Positions 6,320-12,615 of a stretch of DNA of 12,650 bases are shown here, piece by piece. Below the pieces are notes generated by a model. The model had not been told where the DNA came from and did no database searches. It saw only the letters and a list, made by a program, of their open reading frames with translations. Location: assembly GCA_015487905.1 (NCBI GenBank), contig WFOX01000175.1:1-12650 (forward strand). Direction: 5' to 3'. The position numbers and the translations under genes were made by a program. The stretch is from Mariprofundales bacterium (GTDB lineage Bacteria; Pseudomonadota; Zetaproteobacteria; Mariprofundales; S012-25). Every line of letters begins with the position of its first letter. Within the stretch, counting starts at the first letter, position 1.

Positions 6320-7389
6320 GCGATCCTCCTTACGCGCGCGCCGACCCCCGTGAAAAGCTCATAGGCGATCGTGCCGGCGGTAAGCGCAACCTCCTCAGCC
6401 CGCAAGGCCTCATCCCCCCAAAAGCACACCCAATCCCCAGCGCGAAGCTCGGGCGCCTCGCTTGCGCTGATGATCGTGTAATCCATGCACACGCGCCCGA
6501 GGATCGCAAGCTGCTTGCCTTGCCAAAGCACGCAGCCGCGGTTGGACAGCGCGCGCGGCACGCCATCCGCATAGCCCGCAGCGACCACACCCACGCGCAT
6601 GGGCTTGGGCGCGACGAAGCTGGCATCGTAAGACACGGCATCGCCTGGGCGCAGATCGCGCACCTGAATCACCTGCGCTTCCATGCGCATCACGGGCATC
6701 ACATCCAGCCGCGCATGCGTGCTCGGCTCCGCGCCATAAAGCGCAATCCCGGGGCGCACGACATCCATGCGCGCCTCCGGATACAGGGCGATCGCCGCGC
6801 TGTTGGCAAGCGAACGCGCAAGCCCCAACGCCTTCCATGCTTGCATGGCTGCGATTTGCGCGCGCGCATGCGGATGGCAAGGCGTGCCCGCGCAGGCCAT
6901 GTGCGAAAACAGGGCCGCAGGCGTGATGCCCAGCGCGCGCGCGCGCTGAATAAGCTGGGCGGGATCTTCGCAGCCCAAGCGGTGCATGCCGGTTTCGGCC
7001 TTGATCCAGACCTTGCCTGAGAAACCTGCGCGCGCAAGCCGCGCAAGCCCCGCCTCGTCAAAGACGGCGGGCACCAGGCGTCGCTCATGCGCAGCCGCTT
7101 GGGCGTCCTCGTCGTCCAAAGCCCCGGAGAGCACGACGACTTCGGCGTCCGCCTGGCCCTGCGCCGCTTCATCCAAAATCCGCAGCGCGCGCAGGCCCTC
7201 CTCGCAATCGGTGGTCGCAAACAGGCGCGCGCCTGCGCGCCAAAGCGCAGGCACGATGTGCTCCAAGCCGTGCCCATAGGCGTTGGCCTTGACGACCGCG
7301 CACACGCGCGCGGGCGACGACGCCTGCACAAGCCTTTCGTAGTTGCGCCGCAAGGCCCCAAGAAGAATGCGTGCGCGCACGGGGCGCAC
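6310..7389 (-). CDS. alr: alanine racemase
   Basis: 359 residues, the same length as E. coli Alr. It is a PLP enzyme that interconverts L- and D-alanine for peptidoglycan. The PLP lysine is Lys34 in VVKANAYGHG (32-41); the second catalytic base is Tyr254 in VSYDASF; Lys130 (carbamylated in the Geobacillus enzyme) and Arg137 lie in WIKAETGMHRLG, where the common Asp of DTGM is Glu132. VRPGIALYGA (211-220), AGYADGVPRAL (271-281) and VCMDYTI (300-306) complete the family set. The start GTG 7389 lies two bases after the dnaB stop and keeps the usual RPVRARI opening; another GTG three codons later is possible. The end overlaps fxsA by ten bases. The dnaB-alr order is common in gammaproteobacteria. 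Confidence 0.96.
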   Translation of the reverse strand: MRPVRARILLGALRRNYERLVQASSPARVCAVVKANAYGHGLEHIVPALWRAGARLFATTDCEEGLRALRILDEAAQGQADAEVVVLSGALDDEDAQAAAHERRLVPAVFDEAGLARLARAGFSGKVWIKAETGMHRLGCEDPAQLIQRARALGITPAALFSHMACAGTPCHPHARAQIAAMQAWKALGLARSLANSAAIALYPEARMDVVRPGIALYGAEPSTHARLDVMPVMRMEAQVIQVRDLRPGDAVSYDASFVAPKPMRVGVVAAGYADGVPRALSNRGCVLWQGKQLAILGRVCMDYTIISASEAPELRAGDWVCFWGDEALRAEEVALTAGTIAYELFTGVGARVRRIAWD

Positions 7390-7391
7390 GG

Positions 7392-8777
7392 CTAGGCGTC
7401 AAACCCGACGGCGTAGTTCTCAAAGCGCGTGCAATGCTTGAGAAAGGTGAGCTTGACCGTGCCTGTCGGGCCGTTGCGCTGCTTGGCGATGATGACCTCG
7501 GCCAGGTTTTCGTTCTCAGGCTTCGGCTGATACACCTCTTCGCGATAGAGAAACATAATCACATCGGCGTCCTGCTCAATCGCGCCTGATTCGCGCAAGT
7601 CGGCCATGATCGGGCGCTTGTCCGCGCGCTGCTCCACGGAACGGTTGAGCTGCGAAAGCGCGACCACGGGCACATCCAGCTCCTTGGCAAGCCCCTTGAG
7701 TCCGCGCGTGATCTCCGAGATCTCCAGCTCGCGGCGCTCGGCATCGGCGCGCCCGCGCATAAGCTGCAAGTAGTCAATGACCACGAGATCCAGCCGGCCC
7801 TGCTCGTGCTTCAAGCGCCTGCATTTCGTGCGCACCTCAAGCACGCCTGTATCCGGCGCATCGTCTATGAACAAGCGCGCTTCTCCCAAGGCGCTCACGG
7901 CAAGCGCGAGCTTTTGCCAATCGTCGCGCGAAAAGCGGCCCGTGCGCATGAGCTTCATATCCACGCGCGCTTCCGAAGCGAGCAAGCGCTGCGCGATCTG
8001 CTGCGCGGACATCTCCAACGAAAAGACGGCCACGACCGCGCGCTCTTCGGTGCGCAGGGCGACATTCGCCGCGAGGTTCATCGCAAAGGCGGTTTTGCCC
8101 ATGCTCGGGCGCCCCGCGATGACGATGAGATCGCCGCGCTGCAAGCCGCTCGTCATCTCATCCAAATCGGCAAAGCCTGTGGGCAAGCCCACCACGGGCT
8201 TGCGCGCCTTGTAGCGCTCGGCGAGATCGTCATAGACCTGGGCCATCAGCTCTTTGAGCGGGGAAAAACGCAAGCGGCCGTGGTCATAATGCTCGGCGAT
8301 GGAAAGAATGTCTTTCTCCGCCGCATCCAAGTGCTCATGCACATCGCGCTCGGGCTCCTCATGCACGCGGCGGCTGATCTCCGCGCAAGCGCGCAAAAGA
8401 TCGCGCAGCACGGCGCGATCGCGCACGATCTCGGCATAGTGGCGCACATGGGCGGTTGTGGCGACGACTTTCAGCAGCTCCACGAGCGTCTCTTCGCCGC
8501 CCACGCGCTCCAAAAGCCCATGCTGCGCAAGCCACTCCTGCACGGTGAGCGCATCAATGGCCTGACCGCGCTCGCGCAACGCGAGCACGGCGCGGTAGAT
8601 GTGCGCATGCGCCTCGGCATAGAAGTGCTCAGGCGCCAGCACGCCTTCAATCGCTTCCAACGCCCGCTCGGGATCCAAGAGCACCGCCCCGAGCACCGCG
8701 CGCTCGGCGTCCAGCGCTTGCGGCGGGCGATGCTCGCGCAGCGCCGGCTCGTCCGAGCGGCGAAGCGGACGGCTCAC
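7392..8777 (-). CDS. dnaB: replicative DNA helicase DnaB
   Basis: 461 residues, close to E. coli DnaB (471). This hexameric 5'-3' helicase opens the replication fork and binds the DnaG primase through its N-terminal domain. Residues about 18-120 form that domain (PPQALDAERAVLGAVLLD at its start); a linker follows to about 195. The RecA-like C-terminal domain has Walker A GRPSMGKT (222-229), catalytic Glu255 in FSLEMS, Walker B LVVIDYLQLM (331-340, Asp335), the SQLNRSVEQR loop and the RESGAIEQDADVIMFLYR block. No intein is present. The start GTG 8777 shares GTGA with the rplI stop; no strong ribosome-binding site is needed if translation is coupled. Two bases separate its stop from alr. Confidence 0.98.
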   Translation of the reverse strand: MSRPLRRSDEPALREHRPPQALDAERAVLGAVLLDPERALEAIEGVLAPEHFYAEAHAHIYRAVLALRERGQAIDALTVQEWLAQHGLLERVGGEETLVELLKVVATTAHVRHYAEIVRDRAVLRDLLRACAEISRRVHEEPERDVHEHLDAAEKDILSIAEHYDHGRLRFSPLKELMAQVYDDLAERYKARKPVVGLPTGFADLDEMTSGLQRGDLIVIAGRPSMGKTAFAMNLAANVALRTEERAVVAVFSLEMSAQQIAQRLLASEARVDMKLMRTGRFSRDDWQKLALAVSALGEARLFIDDAPDTGVLEVRTKCRRLKHEQGRLDLVVIDYLQLMRGRADAERRELEISEITRGLKGLAKELDVPVVALSQLNRSVEQRADKRPIMADLRESGAIEQDADVIMFLYREEVYQPKPENENLAEVIIAKQRNGPTGTVKLTFLKHCTRFENYAVGFDA

Positions 8778-9232
8778 TGGTGCTCGCTTTCTACGCGCAC
8801 GGAAAGCTCAGCGACGACCTCGGGATGCAAGCGCACGCGAAAAGTGTGCGTGCCCACGGTCTTGATCGGCGCATCCAAGATGATCTGCGTGCGCTTGATG
8901 GCAAAGCCTTCGGCCTGCAAAAGCTCCGCCAAGTCCGCCACGCTCACGGAGCCATAAAGATGCTCGCCGTCGGAAGTGGCGCGCCGCACGACGAGATCAA
9001 TCCCTTCCAGCTTGCGCGCAAGCTCTTGGGCCTGGGCCTTGGCCTCGGCCTGAGCGCGCTCCAACTCCTCGCGCTTGCGCGCAAAGACGCGGCGATTGGC
9101 CTCGGTGGCCAAAAGCGCCTTTTTCTTCGGCAACAAGAAGTTGCGGGCATAGCCTGCGCGCACGCGCACCTCATCGCCCACCTTGCCAAGCCCCTCAATC
9201 TGCTCAAGCAGGATCACTTGCACGAATCGCAT
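8774..9232 (-). CDS. rplI: 50S ribosomal protein L9
   Basis: 152 residues. L9 binds 23S rRNA near the L1 stalk and helps keep reading frame. The N-terminal domain VQVILLEQIEGLGKVGD (4-20) with GYARNFLLPKKKA is the clear family signature; a long charged helix (about 48-78) links it to the C-terminal domain that contains GEHLYGSVS. ATG 9232 is chosen over a TTG one codon earlier because GGGAGG (9243-9238) is five bases upstream. The A of this ATG is the last base of the preceding gene's TGA. Two extra residues (Arg-Phe) precede the usual start of the family. Confidence 0.98.
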   Translation of the reverse strand: MRFVQVILLEQIEGLGKVGDEVRVRAGYARNFLLPKKKALLATEANRRVFARKREELERAQAEAKAQAQELARKLEGIDLVVRRATSDGEHLYGSVSVADLAELLQAEGFAIKRTQIILDAPIKTVGTHTFRVRLHPEVVAELSVRVESEHQ

Positions 9233-10191
9233 CAAGACCTCCCAAGTTTGCGAAAGTCAGCCCACAAGTCGGCCACGCCGACGAGCAGAAACAGCGGAAT
9301 GATTGCAGACCAAAACATGAGCATCAAATACATGAACGCGATCGCAAGCTGCATGCCGCGCGCTGCAAGCCAGGCGTGCACGACGAGCACGCCCTCGGCC
9401 GTGATCGGCGCGCTCACGGCAAAGGCCGCATTCGCGCTCCAAAACGCCCCAGGCCCGGAAAGCGCTTCCGCAAGAACCAACAGCACGGCAAGCCCCACGC
9501 CCCAGGGCGGCGAAAGCCGAAAGGCAAGCACGCTGCGCGTATCTCCGCGGAAAAAGCCGTAGCGCACGGCAAACGCCCGCGCAAGCAAAAGATCGCCCCA
9601 CCAGGCGACCCAAAGCGCCGCCGCCAAAAGCCCGGGCAATACGCGCGCAAGCGCCTTGCGCGCAGCCTCCACCGCGGCCGTATCCGCCCCGGGCGGCGCA
9701 GCGAGCACCCCGGCAAGCCAGCGCTCGGCAAGCGCTGCGGCGCTGATCCCCTGCGCTGCGGCTGCGGCCGCAAAGCCCGCGAACACAGCGCCCGTAAGCG
9801 CCCAAAAAAGCAACTTCGCGCTGCGCACAAGCCCGCGCGGCGAGCCCATGAGATTCGCAGCGAGCGCAGGCGCAATCCCATAGAGGAACAACGCCACCGC
9901 GCCGGGAAACGGCGCGAAACCGCTTGCCGCCCATACAAGCGCCGCGCCCACAAGCGCGCTTTTGAGGCCGAAGGCAAGCCCGCCGCCCAATGTCACGAAG
10001 GCGACAAGCGCCGGCGCAAGCAGGTTGAGCGCAACCCCCGCCGCCAAGGCCAGCGGCCCGAGCACGGGCACATGCGCAACGAACAGCGCCGCTCCCACGG
10101 CTGCAAGCTGCATCAGCGCGAGCACGATCCCGCAAGGGAGCGCGCGCGTAAGCAGCGCTTCGGCCGCGCGCGGAAGCTGCGCCTCGCCCAT
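9232..10191 (-). CDS. DUF2232 (YybS-like) polytopic membrane protein
   Basis: 319 residues, strongly hydrophobic and Ala/Gly/Leu-rich, with about eight predicted membrane helices, among them roughly 18-38, 45-80, 90-110 and 120-145, and two near the end (about 240-256 and 282-306). The last one contains FMYLMLMFWSAIIPLFLL. There is no catalytic motif that I recognise. The position between rpsR and rplI is the characteristic place of DUF2232 genes in several gammaproteobacteria and of yybS near rplI in Bacillus, so I assign the family mainly by context and topology. The function is unknown. The start is ATG 10191, two bases after the rpsR stop; the frame stays open further upstream through rpsR but without homology. 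The stop overlaps the rplI start by one base. Confidence 0.78.
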   Translation of the reverse strand: MGEAQLPRAAEALLTRALPCGIVLALMQLAAVGAALFVAHVPVLGPLALAAGVALNLLAPALVAFVTLGGGLAFGLKSALVGAALVWAASGFAPFPGAVALFLYGIAPALAANLMGSPRGLVRSAKLLFWALTGAVFAGFAAAAAAQGISAAALAERWLAGVLAAPPGADTAAVEAARKALARVLPGLLAAALWVAWWGDLLLARAFAVRYGFFRGDTRSVLAFRLSPPWGVGLAVLLVLAEALSGPGAFWSANAAFAVSAPITAEGVLVVHAWLAARGMQLAIAFMYLMLMFWSAIIPLFLLVGVADLWADFRKLGRS

Positions 10192-10193
10192 GC

Positions 10194-10661
10194 TTAGCGC
10201 TCGCGCACGACCTTTTGCACCTCGTGCGTAAACCAGCCCTTGTGCAGGGTCGTGTAGGGCAAAAGCGCCAAAATGCGTGCGCGCTTCACAGCCTTCGTGA
10301 GCCTGCGCTGGTGATACGCACAGGTGCCCGTGATGCGCCGCGGAATGATCTTGAAGCGATCGGTGAGGAACTGGCGCAGGTATTCCGGGTCTTTGTAATC
10401 GGGCTCGCGCTTCTCCGCGCAAAAGCGGCAATACTTGCGCCGGCGCGGATACCAACGCCGCTCCTTCTTCTGCGCAGCCTCGTCTTTTTCCGCAGCCGCT
10501 GCTTCCTTTTCCGCTGCGTCTTCTTCTGCTGCGGCCGCCTCTTCGGAAGCCGCCGCTGCGCTTGCAGAAGCGCTCTGCGCCTCCTCTTCCACTTGCGCAG
10601 GCGCTTGCTCTTCTGCTTCCGGCTCAGTCGCCATCGTGATTTCCTGCTTCTCGTCCGTCAT
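10194..10661 (-). CDS. rpsR: 30S ribosomal protein S18 with long acidic N-terminal extension
   Basis: 155 residues against 75 in E. coli. The conserved core spans about 67-140: RRWYPRRRKYCRFCAEK (68-84), DYKDPEYLRQFL, PRRITGTCAYHQRRLTKA (107-124), KRARILALLPY. It carries Cys78, Cys81 and Cys114 with His117, the cysteine-containing form of S18 that may hold zinc. Residues 1-66 are an Ala/Glu/Ser/Lys-rich low-complexity extension, probably disordered or helical, and about 15 extra residues follow the usual end. No start codon lies close to the core (the nearest alternatives are ATG at residue 10 and GTG at 24), so the extension cannot be an annotation error unless translation starts abnormally. 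S18 pairs with S6 on the 30S platform. The gene overlaps the end of priB by 38 bases. Confidence 0.96.
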   Translation of the reverse strand: MTDEKQEITMATEPEAEEQAPAQVEEEAQSASASAAAASEEAAAAEEDAAEKEAAAAEKDEAAQKKERRWYPRRRKYCRFCAEKREPDYKDPEYLRQFLTDRFKIIPRRITGTCAYHQRRLTKAVKRARILALLPYTTLHKGWFTHEVQKVVRER

Positions 10662-10977
10662 CTTCACCTCCTTTGCAGGCGCTTACTTCTGTGGCCCAAA
10701 GCTCAAGCTGGCCCCACCACGGCTCCCCATCGCGCCGCGAAAATCGCCGCCGCAGCACGCCGCGGATGTGCAGGCGGCGGCCCTCGGCGCGGGCAAGCAC
10801 TTGCGCAATCGGCCCCACGGCACGCACGGGCACGGGCTGTTCCGCAGGGGCGCTTGGTGCTTCCGGCCAAAGCCTTGGGCGTTCCGTCCAAAGCTGGGCG
10901 ATCACTGCGGGCTCACCGTTCGGCGTCCAGCGCATGCGCACCTCGCGCAGCACGCCCGCAACTTCGGCGCGGTTCAC
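10624..10977 (-). CDS. priB: primosomal replication protein PriB
   Basis: 117 residues. PriB is a small single-stranded-DNA-binding OB-fold dimer that works with PriA and DnaT to reload DnaB at stalled forks. The opening NRAEVAGVL (2-10) followed by WTPNGEPAVIAQLW (17-30) matches the PriB/SSB pattern N-R-x3-G-x(n)-TPxG; RLHIRGVLRRRF (68-79) and GQLELWATEV (89-98) are the later strands. A Pro/Ala-rich stretch (33-50) replaces the middle loop, and the tail from 101 is acidic and glycine-rich. Overall similarity to E. coli PriB is low, so the gene order rpsF-priB-rpsR carries much of the call. The start GTG 10977 shares GTGA with the rpsF stop. The 3' end overlaps rpsR by 38 bases. Confidence 0.88.
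   Translation of the reverse strand: MNRAEVAGVLREVRMRWTPNGEPAVIAQLWTERPRLWPEAPSAPAEQPVPVRAVGPIAQVLARAEGRRLHIRGVLRRRFSRRDGEPWWGQLELWATEVSACKGGEDDGREAGNHDGD
10665..10674 (-). promoter_or_regulatory. ribosome-binding site of rpsR
   Basis: The minus strand reads AAAGGAGGTG, near-perfect complement to the 16S 3' end. GGAGG ends five bases before ATG 10661, which decides for that start over the GTG that lies within the site itself. It sits inside the priB coding sequence. Confidence 0.85.
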
Positions 10978-11321
10978 GCAGCGCGCTCGCCCTCTCCTTC
11001 TTTGCGCGGCGCGATGATCGGCGAGGGCTCTTCCGAGACCTCGTCAATGCGCACGGAAAGCCAGCGGATCACATGCTCGTTCAAGCGCAGATCGCGCTCA
11101 AAGGCCTGCTGCACGGCGGGCTCGCCGTCCACGACGACGAGGAAGTAATGGCCGCGGCGCCGATTGGCGATGCGATAGGCAAGCTCGCGCAAGCCCCACG
11201 ACTCGCGCTTGACGACACGACCGCCGTGCTTTTCCACGCGCGCGATGAGCTCGTCCACGAGCTTGGCCGCGTTCTCGCGGGAAAGATCGGGATGAACGAT
11301 GAAGACGGTTTCGTAATACAT
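10974..11321 (-). CDS. rpsF: 30S ribosomal protein S6
   Basis: 115 residues. S6 binds 16S rRNA helices 22/23 as a dimer with S18. The opening MYYETVFIVHPDLS (1-14), the RESWGLRELAYRI block (39-51), GHYFLVVVDG (57-66) and LNEHVIRWLSVR (80-91) are standard. The C-terminal tail from about 95 is charged. The ATG is preceded by AAAAGGAGGAGAGAG, a strong ribosome-binding site. It is the first gene of the nine-gene minus-strand run; a structured leader lies 31 bases upstream. Confidence 0.98.
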   Translation of the reverse strand: MYYETVFIVHPDLSRENAAKLVDELIARVEKHGGRVVKRESWGLRELAYRIANRRRGHYFLVVVDGEPAVQQAFERDLRLNEHVIRWLSVRIDEVSEEPSPIIAPRKEGEGERAA

Positions 11322-11352
11322 CTCTCTCCTCCTTTTGGAGTGCGCAGCATTT

Positions 11353-11403
11353 GCTTGCGCACGCCCCGCGCCCCAAAGCGCGGAGCAAGGATGGCGCGCA
11401 AGC
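11353..11403 (-). promoter_or_regulatory. structured rpsF leader, candidate S6:S18 autoregulatory element
   Basis: In the rpsF transcript GCUUGCG (11403-11397) can pair with CGCAAGC (11359-11353) and CGCC (11396-11393) with GGCG (11365-11362), leaving a two-base UG bulge. Inside, CCGCGC (11383-11378) pairs with GCGCGG (11371-11366) around UUUGGG, with nine unpaired bases AUCCUUGCU on the 5' side only. An alternative outer stem is UUGCU/AGCAA. In many bacteria the S6:S18 complex binds a CCG-containing asymmetric loop in its own leader; that this is that site is inferred, based on position and an exposed CC next to the inner stem. The fold uses only perfect pairs. Confidence 0.5.
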
Positions 11404-11424
11404 TTAGCGTCGCGCTTTGCAACT

Positions 11425-11460
11425 GCAATCCCGGCACGAGCAATCCCATTGCACTAGACT
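11425..11460 (+). promoter_or_regulatory. candidate accA promoter region with short direct repeat
   Basis: TAGACT (11455-11460) would place the transcript start near 11467 and give a leader of about 13 bases that contains only the ribosome-binding site. It matches the TAGnCT boxes of nadB and hemJ. Upstream, GCAATCCC occurs twice 15 bases apart (11425-11432 and 11440-11447), covering the -35 area, where no TTGACA-like sequence is seen. The repeat could be an operator half-site pair. No rpsF promoter is convincing on the other strand; TAAGCT (11406-11401) is the nearest candidate. Confidence 0.35.
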
Positions 11461-11470
11461 TCGGGCACAA

Positions 11471-11475
11471 GGAGG
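11471..11475 (+). promoter_or_regulatory. ribosome-binding site of accA
   Basis: GGAGG lies four bases before ATG 11480 but only one base before the adjacent ATG 11477. The spacing decides for the second ATG, which gives the family opening MATYLDFERPI. Confidence 0.75.
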
Positions 11476-11479
11476 GATG

Positions 11480-12439
11480 ATGGCAACCTATCTGGACTTT
11501 GAACGGCCGATTGCGGAGATCCGCGCCAAGCTGGAAGAGCTTTCGCAAGCCAGCGAAGAGGCGGGAGCCGAGCGGCTTGCCGACGAAGTCGCGCGCTTGC
11601 GCAAAGAGCTGGATGCGCTCATCGCCGAGGTCTATGGCAACCTCACGCGCCACCAAATCTGCCAACTCGCGCGCCATCCGGATCGTCCGTATTTTCTGGA
11701 TTATGTGCCCTTGCTCTTTGAGGATTTCACGGAGCTGCACGGGGATCGCACCTTTGGCGATGACGGCGCGATTGTAGGCGGCATCGCGCGCTTTCACGAT
11801 ATTCCCGTCGTCGTCGTCGGCCAGCAAAAGGGGCGCGACATCAAGGAGCGCAAGCTGCGCAACTTCGGCATGCCGCGCCCGGAGGGCTACCGCAAGGCAC
11901 GGCGGCTTTTTGCGCTTGCCGAACGCTTTTCCATGCCCGTGCTCACCTTCGTGGACACCCCCGGCGCCTGGCCCGGCATTGACGCCGAAGAGCACGGGCA
12001 AAGCGAAGCCATCGCGCGCAATCTCTATGTGCTGGCAGGATTGCGCGTGCCTGTCGTGGCCACGGTCATCGGCGAAGGCGGCTCCGGCGGCGCGCTCGCC
12101 GTGGGATTCGGCGATCGCTTGCTCATGCAGCAGTTCGCGACCTATTCCGTGATCTCGCCCGAGGGCTGCGCCGCGATCCTCTGGCGCGACCGCAAGCATG
12201 CGCCTGAAGCGGCGGAAGCCTTGAAGCCCACAGCCAAAGACCTGCTCGCACTAGGGATCATTGACGGCATCGTGCCTGAGCCGCCCGAAGGGGCGCACCG
12301 CGACCTCAAGACAGCGGCCAAGCTTCTGGACGAACACATCTTCGCGGCGCTTGAGCCGCTTTTGCACATGCCGCCTGAGGAACTCGTGGCGGCGCGCCAG
12401 CAAAAGCTGCGGCGCATCGGCGTGTTTGAAGGAAGCTAA
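11480..12439 (+). CDS. accA: acetyl-CoA carboxylase carboxyltransferase subunit alpha
   Basis: 319 residues, the same length as E. coli AccA. With AccD it moves the carboxyl group from biotin on AccB to acetyl-CoA, giving malonyl-CoA, the committed step of fatty acid synthesis. The opening YLDFERPIAEIRAKLEEL, QLARHPDRPYFLDYV, IVGGIARFHDIPVVVVGQQK, GRDIKERKLRNFGMPRPEGY, TFVDTPGAWPG, EEHGQSEAIARNL, the oxyanion-type turn GEGGSGGALA (198-207) and YSVISPEGCAAILW all match the family. The gene stands alone, divergent from the rpsF run; accD is not adjacent, as is usual in proteobacteria. No U-tract terminator follows on its own strand. Confidence 0.98.
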   Translation: MATYLDFERPIAEIRAKLEELSQASEEAGAERLADEVARLRKELDALIAEVYGNLTRHQICQLARHPDRPYFLDYVPLLFEDFTELHGDRTFGDDGAIVGGIARFHDIPVVVVGQQKGRDIKERKLRNFGMPRPEGYRKARRLFALAERFSMPVLTFVDTPGAWPGIDAEEHGQSEAIARNLYVLAGLRVPVVATVIGEGGSGGALAVGFGDRLLMQQFATYSVISPEGCAAILWRDRKHAPEAAEALKPTAKDLLALGIIDGIVPEPPEGAHRDLKTAAKLLDEHIFAALEPLLHMPPEELVAARQQKLRRIGVFEGS

Positions 12440-12461
12440 ACGCGCGCTTTTCAGCGCTTCC

Positions 12462-12491
12462 AAAAACGAAAGGCGCCCAGATGGGCGCCTT
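12462..12491 (-). terminator. intrinsic terminator of tRNA-Ala
   Basis: On the minus strand AAGGCGCCC, loop ATCT, GGGCGCCTT (perfect nine-base stem, 12491-12470) is followed by TCGTTTTT. It starts eight bases after the tRNA. On the plus strand the same stem ends the accA transcript region but has no T-tract there. Flanking GGAAGC (12431-12436), GCTTCC (12456-12461) and GGAAGC (12493-12498) offer two mutually exclusive outer pairings. Confidence 0.85.
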
Positions 12492-12498
12492 CGGAAGC

Positions 12499-12574
12499 TG
12501 GTGGAGCCGAGGGGATTCGAACCCCTGACCTCAGCAATGCGAATGCTGCGCTCTCCCAACTGAGCTACGGCCCC
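12499..12574 (-). tRNA. tRNA-Ala, anticodon CGC
   Basis: 76 bases with encoded CCA. Acceptor GGGGCCG (12574-12568) pairs with CGGCTCC (12509-12503) and contains the G3-U70 pair that defines alanine tRNA. D-stem GCTC/GAGC, anticodon stem CAGCA/TGCTG with loop TTCGCAT, T-stem AGGGG/CCCCT around TTCGAAT and discriminator A are all intact. The anticodon CGC (12541-12539) reads GCG. Confidence 0.97.
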
Positions 12575-12578
12575 AGCG

Positions 12579-12600
12579 GGCGGCGCATTGTAGCGCCGCC
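12579..12600. repeat. perfect inverted repeat around the tRNA-Ala -10 box
   Basis: GGCGGCGC (12579-12586) and GCGCCGCC (12593-12600) are perfect complements around a six-base centre that is the -10 hexamer. There is no T-tract on either side, so it is not an ordinary terminator. The remaining 50 bases to the window end hold only the -35 and no recognisable gene. Confidence 0.6.
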
Positions 12601-12615
12601 TCTGCGGAAAGTCAT
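12587..12615 (-). promoter_or_regulatory. candidate promoter of tRNA-Ala
   Basis: On the minus strand ATGACT (12615-12610, four of six) is followed by a 17-base spacer and TACAAT (12592-12587, five of six). The discriminator GCGCCG is GC-rich, as in stringently controlled tRNA promoters. Transcription would begin about six bases before the mature tRNA. TACAAT sits exactly in the loop of the inverted repeat at 12579-12600. Confidence 0.68.

Noticed and set aside
7806..8957. 383-residue plus-strand open frame opposite dnaB and rplI
   Set aside because: No recognisable motif, and it spans two highly conserved genes on the other strand.
11081..12199. 372-residue minus-strand open frame across accA, the intergenic region and rpsF
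   Set aside because: It is antisense to accA and off-frame in rpsF, with no homology.
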